DNA of 14,811 nt from Cyclobacteriaceae bacterium. GTDB taxonomy: Bacteria; Bacteroidota; Bacteroidia; Cytophagales; Cyclobacteriaceae. The position numbers and the translations under genes are program-made. Shown here piece by piece: positions 7,260 through 12,976 of this stretch. The stretch spans positions 1 to 14,811 of the forward strand of contig JAIENH010000320.1 of NCBI GenBank assembly GCA_019751475.1. Direction: 5' to 3'. The stretch's first letter is position 1; every line of letters begins with the position of its first letter. Below the pieces are notes generated by a model. It was given only the letters and a program-made list of their open reading frames with translations. It searched no databases and had not been told where the DNA came from.

Positions 7260-7658
7260 CTATTTCACCAAATACGTTTGTGTAAGTTGACGCAAGGCAT
7301 TGATCTCATCTTCTCCCTGGGGCGCTGCCTTGGCATTCAACATCAACTCAACCATTACTTCCTCGCGGTAGCCAAGTTTAGAGGCCACCTGGGCGCAATA
7401 CTTGATTTCATCTTTGTATAGCTTTCCGTCAATCTTCATCAGCTGCACCAATTTCAGGAGCAGTTCAAATTTTTCATCAGCTGTCAGTTGATCGGGTACC
7501 ACCGTTTCATGCTTGCTGCTAAACAAGGGAAGGATTTCCGCCACCAGTAAGTGATTAGCCTGACCAATGTTAATAATGAATTGCCGTTCCTTATCCGCCA
7601 GCGAGCCGTCTATAGAGGCCAGGTTGACGAGGAGTTTAAGTTGTTGAAGAGTGACCAT
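7260..7658 (-). CDS. TerB-like protein
   Basis: A 132-residue, all-helical protein of the TerB/TerB-like superfamily (known from tellurite-resistance TerB and from DnaJ-associated TerB domains). It shows the twofold pattern 'L-V-x-L-A-x-I-D-G-x-L-x-x-x-E-R-x-x-I' near the N-terminus (LLVNLASIDGSLADKERQFI) and 'L-V-Q-L-M-K-I-D-G-K-L-Y-x-D-E' in the middle. The Asp-Gly and acidic residues in both could bind a divalent metal, as in TerB. The frame can be extended to a TTG at 7676, but the ATG at 7656-7658 gives the natural start of the domain. No other ter genes are nearby, so tellurite resistance should not be inferred. It is first of a likely two-gene unit with the DUF4442 gene. Confidence 0.75.
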   Translation of the reverse strand: MVTLQQLKLLVNLASIDGSLADKERQFIINIGQANHLLVAEILPLFSSKHETVVPDQLTADEKFELLLKLVQLMKIDGKLYKDEIKYCAQVASKLGYREEVMVELMLNAKAAPQGEDEINALRQLTQTYLVK

Positions 7659-7732
7659 ACGAACGCAATTAATCAAAAGTCATAAAAATACAGTCAGTAA
7701 AAAATCGAAATCGTTCAATTACCTTACAACCC

Positions 7733-8335
7733 ATGAACTTTCTGGCCCATTTGCACCTCTCTGGCCCCGACCCTGAAATCATGGTGGGCAATTTTATTGG
7801 AGACTTTGTGAAAGGGCGTGAGTTGGAGGGCGTCTTCGGAAAAGGAATTGCACGTGGCGTGGCCCTGCACCGAGCCATCGATGAGTTTACTGACCGCCAC
7901 CCGGTGGTGAAATTGAGCAAAGCAAGACTGCGACCCAAGTACGGTCATTATGCCGGGGTGATCGTTGACATCTTCTACGATCATTTTCTGGCAGTACGCT
8001 GGAGTTCCTATTCTGATATATCACTTACCGACTACGCCAGTCAGGCCTATCGTATTCTTGAACAGTACGATGCCATCCTTCCGGAGCGAGTCAAACAGAT
8101 GATGCCTTACATGATGAAAGGAAATTGGTTGGTAAACTATGCCACCCTTGACGGGATTCAACGCTCGCTCAACGGCATCTCAAGACGTGCTACATTCGAT
8201 TCAAAAATGGAGCAGTCCACCGAAGATTTGAAAGAACACTACGCTGATTTCGAGCGCGAGTTTGTTGAGTTCTTTGCGGAGTTACAGTCGTTTGCCAACG
8301 AATGGCTGCAATCATCGCCTCACGATTTGAGGTAA
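7733..8335 (+). CDS. acpH: Acyl-carrier-protein phosphodiesterase (AcpH family, DUF479)
   Basis: A 200-residue protein matching the ACP phosphodiesterase family, which removes the 4'-phosphopantetheine arm from holo-ACP to give apo-ACP. The N-terminus MNFLAHLHLSGPDPEIMVGN and the following F-I-G-D-F-V-K-G block are the hallmark. Next come G-V-x-L-H-R-x-I-D-x-F-T-D-x-H-P (about 42-58) and V-D-I-F-Y-D-H-F-L-A (about 76-85), whose His and Asp residues form the HD-like metal site. The length is close to that of E. coli AcpH (193 residues). The gene is divergent from the TerB-like gene (74 bases between starts). Its last 16 bases overlap the end of the convergent ankyrin gene. Substrate specificity in Bacteroidetes relatives is untested as far as I know. 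Confidence 0.85.
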   Translation: MNFLAHLHLSGPDPEIMVGNFIGDFVKGRELEGVFGKGIARGVALHRAIDEFTDRHPVVKLSKARLRPKYGHYAGVIVDIFYDHFLAVRWSSYSDISLTDYASQAYRILEQYDAILPERVKQMMPYMMKGNWLVNYATLDGIQRSLNGISRRATFDSKMEQSTEDLKEHYADFEREFVEFFAELQSFANEWLQSSPHDLR

Positions 8336-8838
8336 AAATCAATTTTCATTTCTTTTGCGCCAAGGCCTTGTAAGTAGTCCACTACTGCTTTTGACTGTGC
8401 ACCGCCCTTTGTTGCATGATGCAGCATGGTAAGTCCGTGAGGACCTTTTGAGTTAAGAAGTTGGGGACTGTAGGCTAATACATTCTTAACGGTTTCGAGG
8501 TGCCCAAGCATACAGGCAAGGTAAATGTTATAGCGAGCACCCTTCGAAATCAAATACTCCGCCACCTCCCGATTGCCAACATGGCCAGCTCTCTCGATGG
8601 CAGATTCAAAATCTCCGCCTCCCCAGTCGTAGGAAACGTGTAGCAGCAGGTGTTCGTTCTCCAGCATCTCTTTTGTGCGTGGCAGATTTCCATGGCCGGC
8701 AATTACAAATTCCTTTACAATCTCACTTTTAATAGGCGCTGGCTTCTCCTGGTTCTGCTGGCTCTTCACCACCAACGCAGGTAATGCAAGGGCGGCACCA
8801 GTAGCAATAGACTTTTGAAGAAATGTTGATCGATCCAT
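8320..8838 (-). CDS. Ankyrin-repeat protein with Tat-like or Sec signal
   Basis: A 172-residue protein from the ATG at 8836-8838. The N-terminus MDRSTFLQKSIATGAALALP has the layout of a twin-arginine signal (R-x-x-F-L-x-K-S plus a weakly hydrophobic Ala-rich stretch) but has only one Arg, so export may be by Sec, or by a relaxed Tat signal, or it may be a membrane anchor. Ankyrin-type repeats follow: AGHVGNREVAEYLISKGA, then ACMLGHLETVKNVLAYSPQL, then GLTMLHHATKGG continuing to V-V-D-Y-L-x-x-L-G-A. Such repeats mediate protein contacts; no enzymatic domain is present. The frame is open upstream to a TTG at 8898, but the longer form would bury the signal peptide. The 3' end overlaps acpH by 16 bases. 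Confidence 0.75.
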   Translation of the reverse strand: MDRSTFLQKSIATGAALALPALVVKSQQNQEKPAPIKSEIVKEFVIAGHGNLPRTKEMLENEHLLLHVSYDWGGGDFESAIERAGHVGNREVAEYLISKGARYNIYLACMLGHLETVKNVLAYSPQLLNSKGPHGLTMLHHATKGGAQSKAVVDYLQGLGAKEMKIDFYLKS

Positions 8839-8933
8839 AAAACTTAGTTTTTTGGTGTAAACGTCATTCAGACGGTATACGGCCATTAACCACATCAATC
8901 CTTTAATTAATTTATTTTAGCGGTAGATTTACT

Positions 8934-9299
8934 ATGACAAACGACCCTGAACTAAACGGCAAATACCTTGGCACCATCTCACGCGATTTTGTGAAGGTAG
9001 CTGACACTTTAAAAGAAGCTTCTTACCAGATTCGCAAAGCAGGTTTCGCCTATCCTATTTTTCCTATCTCCCAACAAGATCAGCCCATCGGGCGCCTGTT
9101 GATTGGGAATAAAGAACTGGGTTTGGAATGGAATTATTTCGCTTCGTTTCTTGACGAATTTGTACAACGCGAGCTGGTGGCCAAAGAGAAAGAAGAAGAT
9201 TTTAAAAACACCTACCGTGATCCGGATGAGTTCTGTTGTCTTTTTGTGATTGACAAAGAGTTTACCCGTTTTGTTTTCATACCCTTTCCGGAAGACTGA
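8934..9299 (+). CDS. Hypothetical protein, 121 residues, soluble
   Basis: I do not recognise a named domain. The protein is soluble and alpha/beta in character, acidic, with no signal peptide and no membrane segment. Readable segments are KYLGTISRDFVKVADTLKEA (amphipathic helix), FAYPIFPIS, a strand pattern IGRLLIGNKELGLEWNYFAS, and an ending EFCCLFVIDKEFTRFVFIPF that looks like two paired beta strands. The adjacent Cys pair in this ending is notable. It is divergent from the ankyrin gene (95 bases between starts) and convergent with thiL (18 bases between stops). The codon pattern and clean flanks make it a real gene. It may be a conserved protein restricted to Bacteroidetes, but that needs a search. 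Confidence 0.75.
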   Translation: MTNDPELNGKYLGTISRDFVKVADTLKEASYQIRKAGFAYPIFPISQQDQPIGRLLIGNKELGLEWNYFASFLDEFVQRELVAKEKEEDFKNTYRDPDEFCCLFVIDKEFTRFVFIPFPED

Positions 9300-9317
9300 A
9301 CACCCAAGCAGTTTGTA

Positions 9318-10346
9318 TTAAAAGTGTTCCCACCCCTGCGCTTTCAGTGGCACTACGTTGGCGTTTTTGGTGATCAGCACGTTTTGCTTGGGATCCGGAT
9401 GCACGTAGCCGATGAAATGAATATCAGCGTGGTTTTTAATTTTCTCAAAATCATTTTGCCGGATGGTAAATAGCAACTCGTAGTCTTCTCCACCATTGAG
9501 AGCGCACGTTATGGGGTCAAGCTTCAATTCCACGGCAGTGGTGTATACTTCTTCATCAATCGGAAGCTTGTCTTCAAATACGCGCACTCCTACGTTAGAA
9601 TTCTTCGATAGGTGGAATAACTCAGAAGCCAGCCCGTCAGACACATCAATCATAGCCGTGGGTTGTATGCCTAGTTCGGCCAGTTCATATATAATATCCA
9701 TTCGCGCCTCCGGTTTTAATTGGCGCCTTACGGGATATTCATGCTTCTCCAACTGCGGCTGCATGTTGGGGTCAGCCAGAAAAACTTCTCGTTCGCGCTC
9801 CAGCAACTGTAAGCCGATGTAGGCAGCACCTAAGTCGCCCGTCACGCAGATAATGTCTTTGTCCTTTGCTCCGCTGCGATATACTTCATGACCCTTCTTG
9901 GCCCGGCCCAGCACGCTGATGGAGATCATCAATCCGGAAGGTGAAGCGGTAGTATCGCCACCCACGAGGTCAACTTTATAATTTTCGCAGGCTGCCTGAA
10001 TGCCCTTGTACAGCATATCCACTGCCTCCACCGAAAAGCGATTGCTCAAGCCAAGTCCAACTATAATTTGTTCGGGCCTGCCATTCATAGCAGCAATGTC
10101 AGATACGTTTACAGCTACCGCTTTATAGCCGAGGTGTTGTAGCGGCATGTAGGCCAGGTTGAAGTGAATGCCCTCCATTAGCAAATCCGTTGAAAGCAAC
10201 ATCACCTCCTCACCTGCGTCAATCACGGCAGCATCATCGCCAATCCCGCGAAGGGAAGAAGGCTGGCGAAGGGCTGCTGTAGTGCTTATCCGGTCAATCA
10301 GGCCAAATTCGCCCAACGAGGCTATTTCTGTTCTTTTTTCAGTCAT
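9318..10346 (-). CDS. thiL: Thiamine-monophosphate kinase
   Basis: ThiL phosphorylates thiamine monophosphate with ATP to make thiamine diphosphate, the last step of the pathway, in the cytoplasm. The 342-residue protein has all main motifs: G-E-F-G-L-I-D-R-I (12-20); R-G-I-G-D-D-A-A-V (33-41), whose Asp pair binds Mg-ATP; the STDLLMEGIHF block (52-62); G-Y-K-A-x-A-V-N-x-S-D-I-A-A-M (73-87); V-G-G-D-T-T (128-133); V-T-G-D-L-G-A-A (168-175); D-V-S-D-G-L-A-S-E-L (234-243); and N-G-G-E-D-Y-E-L-L (284-292). Length is normal. No other thiamine genes are nearby and I see no TPP riboswitch in its leader. A -7 element (10387-10394) and a large inverted repeat lie upstream. Confidence 0.95.
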   Translation of the reverse strand: MTEKRTEIASLGEFGLIDRISTTAALRQPSSLRGIGDDAAVIDAGEEVMLLSTDLLMEGIHFNLAYMPLQHLGYKAVAVNVSDIAAMNGRPEQIIVGLGLSNRFSVEAVDMLYKGIQAACENYKVDLVGGDTTASPSGLMISISVLGRAKKGHEVYRSGAKDKDIICVTGDLGAAYIGLQLLEREREVFLADPNMQPQLEKHEYPVRRQLKPEARMDIIYELAELGIQPTAMIDVSDGLASELFHLSKNSNVGVRVFEDKLPIDEEVYTTAVELKLDPITCALNGGEDYELLFTIRQNDFEKIKNHADIHFIGYVHPDPKQNVLITKNANVVPLKAQGWEHF

Positions 10347-10353
10347 GGTAATG

Positions 10354-10400
10354 TCCGTTTACCGGACTTACCGGCAATTCGTCCGGCAAAAGTAAACGGA
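10354..10400. repeat. Nested inverted repeat in the thiL upstream region
   Basis: Outer arms are TCCGTTTAC (10354-10362) and GTAAACGGA (10392-10400). Inner arms are CCGGAC (10362-10367) and GTCCGG (10381-10386). Together they can form one long imperfect hairpin with a bulge of about five bases. The right outer arm overlaps the predicted thiL -7 element. It could be an operator or an mRNA leader hairpin. Confidence 0.45.
10387..10394 (-). promoter_or_regulatory. Candidate -7 element for thiL
   Basis: On the minus strand this reads TACTTTTG, an exact match to the Bacteroidetes sigma-A -7 consensus TAnnTTTG. It predicts a transcription start about 35 bases before the thiL ATG. No clear TTG at -33 is visible, so confidence is moderate. 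Confidence 0.42.
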
Positions 10401-10466
10401 TGACGGCACATTCACGTCAGAGTGCCCAGGTGTGGGTTATTTACGGGTGCAAAACGGACGATTATT

Positions 10467-10628
10467 ATGAAAACGAGAGGAATTTTAGTGGTGTTGGCGT
10501 TAGTTGTTTTGGCGGCCTGTGGACCCAAATCGTATTCCGACACTGCTGTTGGCAAAGACAAATGGAAGTATTACAACAAAACGCAGTACGGTCTGCATCC
10601 GAGAAAGACGCCTAAGTTTTTGCGGTGA
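10467..10628 (+). CDS. Small lipoprotein, 53 residues
   Basis: The ATG at 10467 starts a typical lipoprotein signal: MKTRGILVVLALVVLAACGP, with the lipobox LAAC and lipidated Cys18. The mature part is only about 36 residues, basic and aromatic (WKYYNKTQYGLH, then a PRKTPKFLR ending). Small basic lipoproteins of this kind are common in Bacteroidetes and have no known function. With Gly after the Cys, the anchor site is probably the outer membrane. A longer frame from a GTG at 10422 would spoil the signal peptide. Its last 17 bases overlap the convergent methylmalonyl-CoA epimerase gene. It is short enough that automated annotation may have missed it or given it a wrong start. Confidence 0.7.
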   Translation: MKTRGILVVLALVVLAACGPKSYSDTAVGKDKWKYYNKTQYGLHPRKTPKFLR

Positions 10629-11034
10629 TCTCCTGACACAATTCTACCAATACACCGTTGCTGCTCTTTGGATGCAGAAAGGTGATTCGTTTGTTATCTG
10701 CTCCAGGAGTGGCTTTATCGCGGATTAATTGAAAGCCCTGCTCGCGGCAGCGATCGATGCTTGCCTCGATGTTTTTTACTTCAAAAGCCAGGTGATGAAG
10801 TCCTTCTCCCCGCTTCTCTATCCACCGGGCAATGGGAGAATCTTCACGGGTAGCTTCCAGCAACTCAATTTTAAGATCACCTACCTTAAAAAAGGAAGTC
10901 TTGACACCTTCGGCCTCCACCGTCTCAATTTTGTAGTGCTCCGTGCCCAGCAGCTTGGCAAAAACCCCGTTTGCCTCAGCCAGGTTTTTTACGGCTATGC
11001 CAATGTGTTCTAATTTTTTAATACCCGTTGTCAT
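10612..11034 (-). CDS. mce: Methylmalonyl-CoA epimerase
   Basis: Interconverts (2R)- and (2S)-methylmalonyl-CoA, linking succinyl-CoA, methylmalonyl-CoA mutase and propionyl-CoA metabolism in the cytoplasm. It is 140 residues, a normal length, of the vicinal-oxygen-chelate (glyoxalase) superfamily. Motifs: L-E-H-I-G-I-A-V-K-N-L (8-18) with metal ligand His10; V-G-D-L-K-I-E-L-L-E (51-60); the family hallmark G-E-G-L-H-H-L-A-F-E-V (76-86), which holds the second metal His; and the C-terminal K-S-S-N-G-V-L-V-E-L-C-Q (123-134) with ligand Glu131. This last block (H-P-K-x-x-x-G-V-L-V-E-L) separates epimerases from generic glyoxalases. Neither the mutase nor propionyl-CoA carboxylase is in the window. 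Confidence 0.93.
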   Translation of the reverse strand: MTTGIKKLEHIGIAVKNLAEANGVFAKLLGTEHYKIETVEAEGVKTSFFKVGDLKIELLEATREDSPIARWIEKRGEGLHHLAFEVKNIEASIDRCREQGFQLIRDKATPGADNKRITFLHPKSSNGVLVELCQEITAKT

Positions 11035-11044
11035 GATCGTTTGC

Positions 11045-11052
11045 TATTTTTG
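11045..11052 (+). promoter_or_regulatory. Candidate -7 element for the 11101/Fe-S carrier unit
   Basis: TATTTTTG matches the Bacteroidetes -7 consensus TAnnTTTG exactly. It lies about 50 bases before the ATG at 11101, in the 66-base gap from the divergent mce gene. A TTG at 11028-11030 is closer than the usual -33 spacing, so the upstream element is unconvincing. Confidence 0.45.
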
Positions 11053-11100
11053 CACAAGTGAAGAAACTTTTAAGCCATTCTCAAGGTTTTTGAATAACAA

Positions 11101-11523
11101 ATGCCCAAAATAATGATCGAAACGACCAGTGATGCCCACGTGGAGGCAGCCAAGGTACAACAGCAGATAAAAGACTACCTGGGCTTGCGCACGTCTGATC
11201 TTATTTTTGAATACAGCGGAGTAGACGGAAAAGTGAAGCTAGACCTGATCACCATTAACCCAAGGCATAACCAGTCGTTCTTATTTCACTCTGAGCAGGG
11301 TGCAGATAAAGTGGACGCGCTACGGAAGATGTTGGACTATGTGCAGAACTATAAGGAGAAAGAAAATTCTTATACCATTCAGTGGGTGGCACGCAGTGAA
11401 CACGAACTTCATACTTCCTATTTCCGTGCGGGCAATATCCTGGAGGCCTTGGAAAAACTTTACTATGGCCGTGACCGGAATACGATCACGGTATTCAGCG
11501 TGGTGCTGAACCCGGTTAGTTAA
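11101..11523 (+). CDS. Hypothetical protein, 140 residues, next to an Fe-S carrier gene
   Basis: I do not recognise a named family. The protein is soluble, has no signal peptide, and looks like a compact alpha/beta fold. A helix containing EAAKVQQQIKDYLGLRTSDL is followed by strands such as LIFEYSG and VKLDLITINP. A central helix (DKVDALRKMLDYVQNY) leads to strand SYTIQWVAR and an ending FRAGNILEALEKLYYGRDRN, then T-I-T-V-F-S-V-V-L-N-P-x-S. The last block has the regularity of a conserved core. It starts behind a good -7 element and is followed after 24 bases by the A-type Fe-S carrier gene, so the two are very likely co-transcribed. It has no Cys, so it does not itself hold an iron-sulfur cluster through cysteine ligands. 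Confidence 0.8.
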   Translation: MPKIMIETTSDAHVEAAKVQQQIKDYLGLRTSDLIFEYSGVDGKVKLDLITINPRHNQSFLFHSEQGADKVDALRKMLDYVQNYKEKENSYTIQWVARSEHELHTSYFRAGNILEALEKLYYGRDRNTITVFSVVLNPVS

Positions 11524-11547
11524 TTTATATCTTTATAAGAAAGAAAT

Positions 11548-11874
11548 ATGATCAGTGTAACAGAGAAAGCGAAAGAGCGGATCATTGAGTTGCGCCAGCA
11601 AGAAGGCCGCGAGCCAAACAACAATATACGGGTGTCGGTAAAAGGTGGTGGCTGCTCGGGGCTGATGTATGATTTGAATTTTGACGATCAGATCAAACCG
11701 GTGGACCAGGTATTTGAAGATAAGGGAATTAAGATATTGGTAGATAAGAAGAGCTTGCTCTACTTATTGGGCACTACACTAGATTTCTCTGACGGCCTTA
11801 ACGGGAAGGGATTTCAGTTCATCAATCCCAACGCTTCCCGCACCTGTGGCTGTGGAGAGAGCTTTGCAGTTTAA
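11548..11874 (+). CDS. A-type iron-sulfur carrier (IscA/ErpA/HesB family)
   Basis: Carries and delivers Fe-S clusters to apo-proteins in the cytoplasm. The 108-residue protein is the normal family length and has the three invariant cysteines: Cys36 in G-G-G-C-S-G-L, and Cys100 and Cys102 in the C-terminal R-T-C-G-C-G-E-S-F motif. The conserved D-x-x-S-L-L-Y-L-x-G-T-x-L-D-F block and G-F-x-F-x-N-P-N are also present. Sequence alone cannot say whether it acts like IscA, ErpA or SufA, so no symbol is given. It is the second gene after the 140-residue unknown protein (24-base gap). Its stop codon overlaps that of the convergent Uma2-type gene within TTAA. Confidence 0.93.
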   Translation: MISVTEKAKERIIELRQQEGREPNNNIRVSVKGGGCSGLMYDLNFDDQIKPVDQVFEDKGIKILVDKKSLLYLLGTTLDFSDGLNGKGFQFINPNASRTCGCGESFAV

Positions 11875-12452
11875 ATTTTCAACTGCGAAAGATCTAGAAT
11901 AAAACCTTGCACAGGACCCTCGCCCGGTATTTTTCTATCCATCCCAGTTATTTTCTCTATAGGCTTTCCCGGTCGAAAGACGTATGTGATTTCATCTTGC
12001 GGATCGACCAACCACGCCAACTTCGCTCCATTCCTAATCCAACTATTCATTTTTTCTTTCAAGTCATCAAGGTGGTCAGACTTCGAACGAACTTCAATAA
12101 CAAAATCAGGGCAAATTGGAGCAAACCGATTTTTATCAGCTTCTGAAAGCAAGTTCCACCGCTTCAACGATACCCAGGATGCATCGGGTGAACGTACCGA
12201 CCGGTCAGGAAGCGTAAATCCGGTAGAGGAATCAAAGGCAATTCCTGAACCCTCACTATGAGCCCAGTTGCCTAATTGACGGGTGACTTCACCACTTTGA
12301 TATCCACCCAATGCAAATACCGGTGCCATAATTGTTATTTCTAGATTGCTGTTTCGCTCAATACGCAATTCAGGGTTTTCGGCACAAAACCAAAAAAACT
12401 CCTCGTCTGTAAACCGGCCCGTAACTTTGCCCCGAAGTGTGAAGACATCCAT
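11871..12452 (-). CDS. Uma2/DUF820 family protein (predicted PD-(D/E)XK nuclease fold)
   Basis: A 193-residue protein of the Uma2 family, which has a restriction-endonuclease-like fold but mostly unproven activity. Key elements: T-D-E-E-F-F-W-F-C (15-23); a first half with L-E-I-T-I-M-A-P (38-44); the 'R-S-P-D-A-S-W-V-S' block with Asp90; and the core motif C-P-D-F-V-I-E-V-R-S (114-123), whose Asp116 and Glu120 would be metal ligands. Then follow the helix with K-M-x-x-W-I-R-N-G-A-K-L-A-W-L-V-D-P and strand Y-V-F-R-P. The active-site residues are intact. The ATG at 12450-12452 is preferred over a TTG at 12464. It follows the RidA-family gene by 27 bases on the same strand. Such genes occur in many paralogues in cyanobacteria and some Bacteroidetes. 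Confidence 0.85.
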   Translation of the reverse strand: MDVFTLRGKVTGRFTDEEFFWFCAENPELRIERNSNLEITIMAPVFALGGYQSGEVTRQLGNWAHSEGSGIAFDSSTGFTLPDRSVRSPDASWVSLKRWNLLSEADKNRFAPICPDFVIEVRSKSDHLDDLKEKMNSWIRNGAKLAWLVDPQDEITYVFRPGKPIEKITGMDRKIPGEGPVQGFILDLSQLKI

Positions 12453-12479
12453 AATCAAAAGCAATTTAATAAAAATGAA

Positions 12480-12899
12480 TCACACCGTGGCGATGCACTT
12501 CAGCTCAATGGCAATGGGTGTTGGCAGCGCACCTACTTCCACCGTGGTGCGGCAGGGCTGTGTGGCAGCATTCGGAAAATACTCTTTGTAGATACGATTG
12601 ACCGTTGTAAAATCTGCTTTCATATTTGTGAGATAGACCGTGACATCCACGAGGTTTTCCCATCGCGACCCGGAATCTTCCAGCACGTACTTCACGTTTC
12701 TAAAAACCGAATGGCACTGTTCTTCAATGTTGTAAGCTGTCACCTTTCCATCCGTGCCCAGGGTCACTCCGGGTATTTCTTTCGAGCCTCGCTTGCGCGG
12801 CCCCACTCCTGACAGAAATAATAAGTTACCGACTTTGCGGGCGTGCGGGTATGGCCCGACTGGTTCGGGTGCCTGGTTGGATTGAATTGCCTGATCCAT
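12480..12899 (-). CDS. RidA-family deaminase, resembling 2-aminomuconate deaminase
   Basis: A 139-residue member of the RidA/YjgF family, trimeric proteins that hydrolyse reactive enamine or imine intermediates. The conserved carboxylate-binding Arg117 (Q-P-C-R-T-T-V-E-V-G-A-L-P) and C-terminal Glu132 (I-E-L-K-C-I-A) are present, so it should be active, unlike RidA subfamilies that lack this Arg. The block L-F-L-S-G-V-G-P-R-K-R-G followed by an insertion E-I-P-G-V-T-L-G is not found in canonical RidA. It matches my recollection of 2-aminomuconate deaminases of the kynurenine/2-aminophenol catabolic route. That subfamily call is less sure than the family. No other kynurenine genes are in the window. 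It is transcribed divergently from the cyclodeaminase-family gene and precedes the Uma2 gene. Confidence 0.88.
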   Translation of the reverse strand: MDQAIQSNQAPEPVGPYPHARKVGNLLFLSGVGPRKRGSKEIPGVTLGTDGKVTAYNIEEQCHSVFRNVKYVLEDSGSRWENLVDVTVYLTNMKADFTTVNRIYKEYFPNAATQPCRTTVEVGALPTPIAIELKCIATV

Positions 12900-12919
12900 G
12901 GTGTAATTTGCTTTGCCTT

Positions 12920-12927
12920 CAAAAATA
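12920..12927 (-). promoter_or_regulatory. Candidate -7 element for the RidA-family gene
   Basis: On the minus strand this reads TATTTTTG, an exact TAnnTTTG match, 20 bases before the ATG at 12899, giving a leader of roughly a dozen bases. No convincing -33 element is visible in the upstream bases. Confidence 0.42.
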
Positions 12928-12976
12928 CAAACAATAAGAAGGTGGAAATAGCACGCAGGTTTGCTAATTTGATCCG

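Noticed and set aside
7260..7658. Tellurite resistance locus
   Set aside because: Only a single TerB-like domain is present, without TerC, TerD or TerZ neighbours; the domain is widespread in other roles.
7659..7676. TTG start for the TerB-like gene
   Set aside because: An ATG at 7656-7658 starts exactly at the helical domain; the extra six residues have no support.
8839..8898. TTG start for the ankyrin gene
   Set aside because: It would place 20 residues before a Tat-like or Sec signal sequence that should be at the N-terminus.
10347..10400. TPP riboswitch in the thiL leader
   Set aside because: The leader is short and lacks the conserved CTGAGA and related core bases of the TPP aptamer.
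11871..12899. Toxin-antitoxin or defence module from the Uma2 plus RidA pair
   Set aside because: A Uma2 protein next to a RidA-family deaminase has no defence partner, helicase, methylase or antitoxin-like gene nearby; adjacency alone is not evidence.
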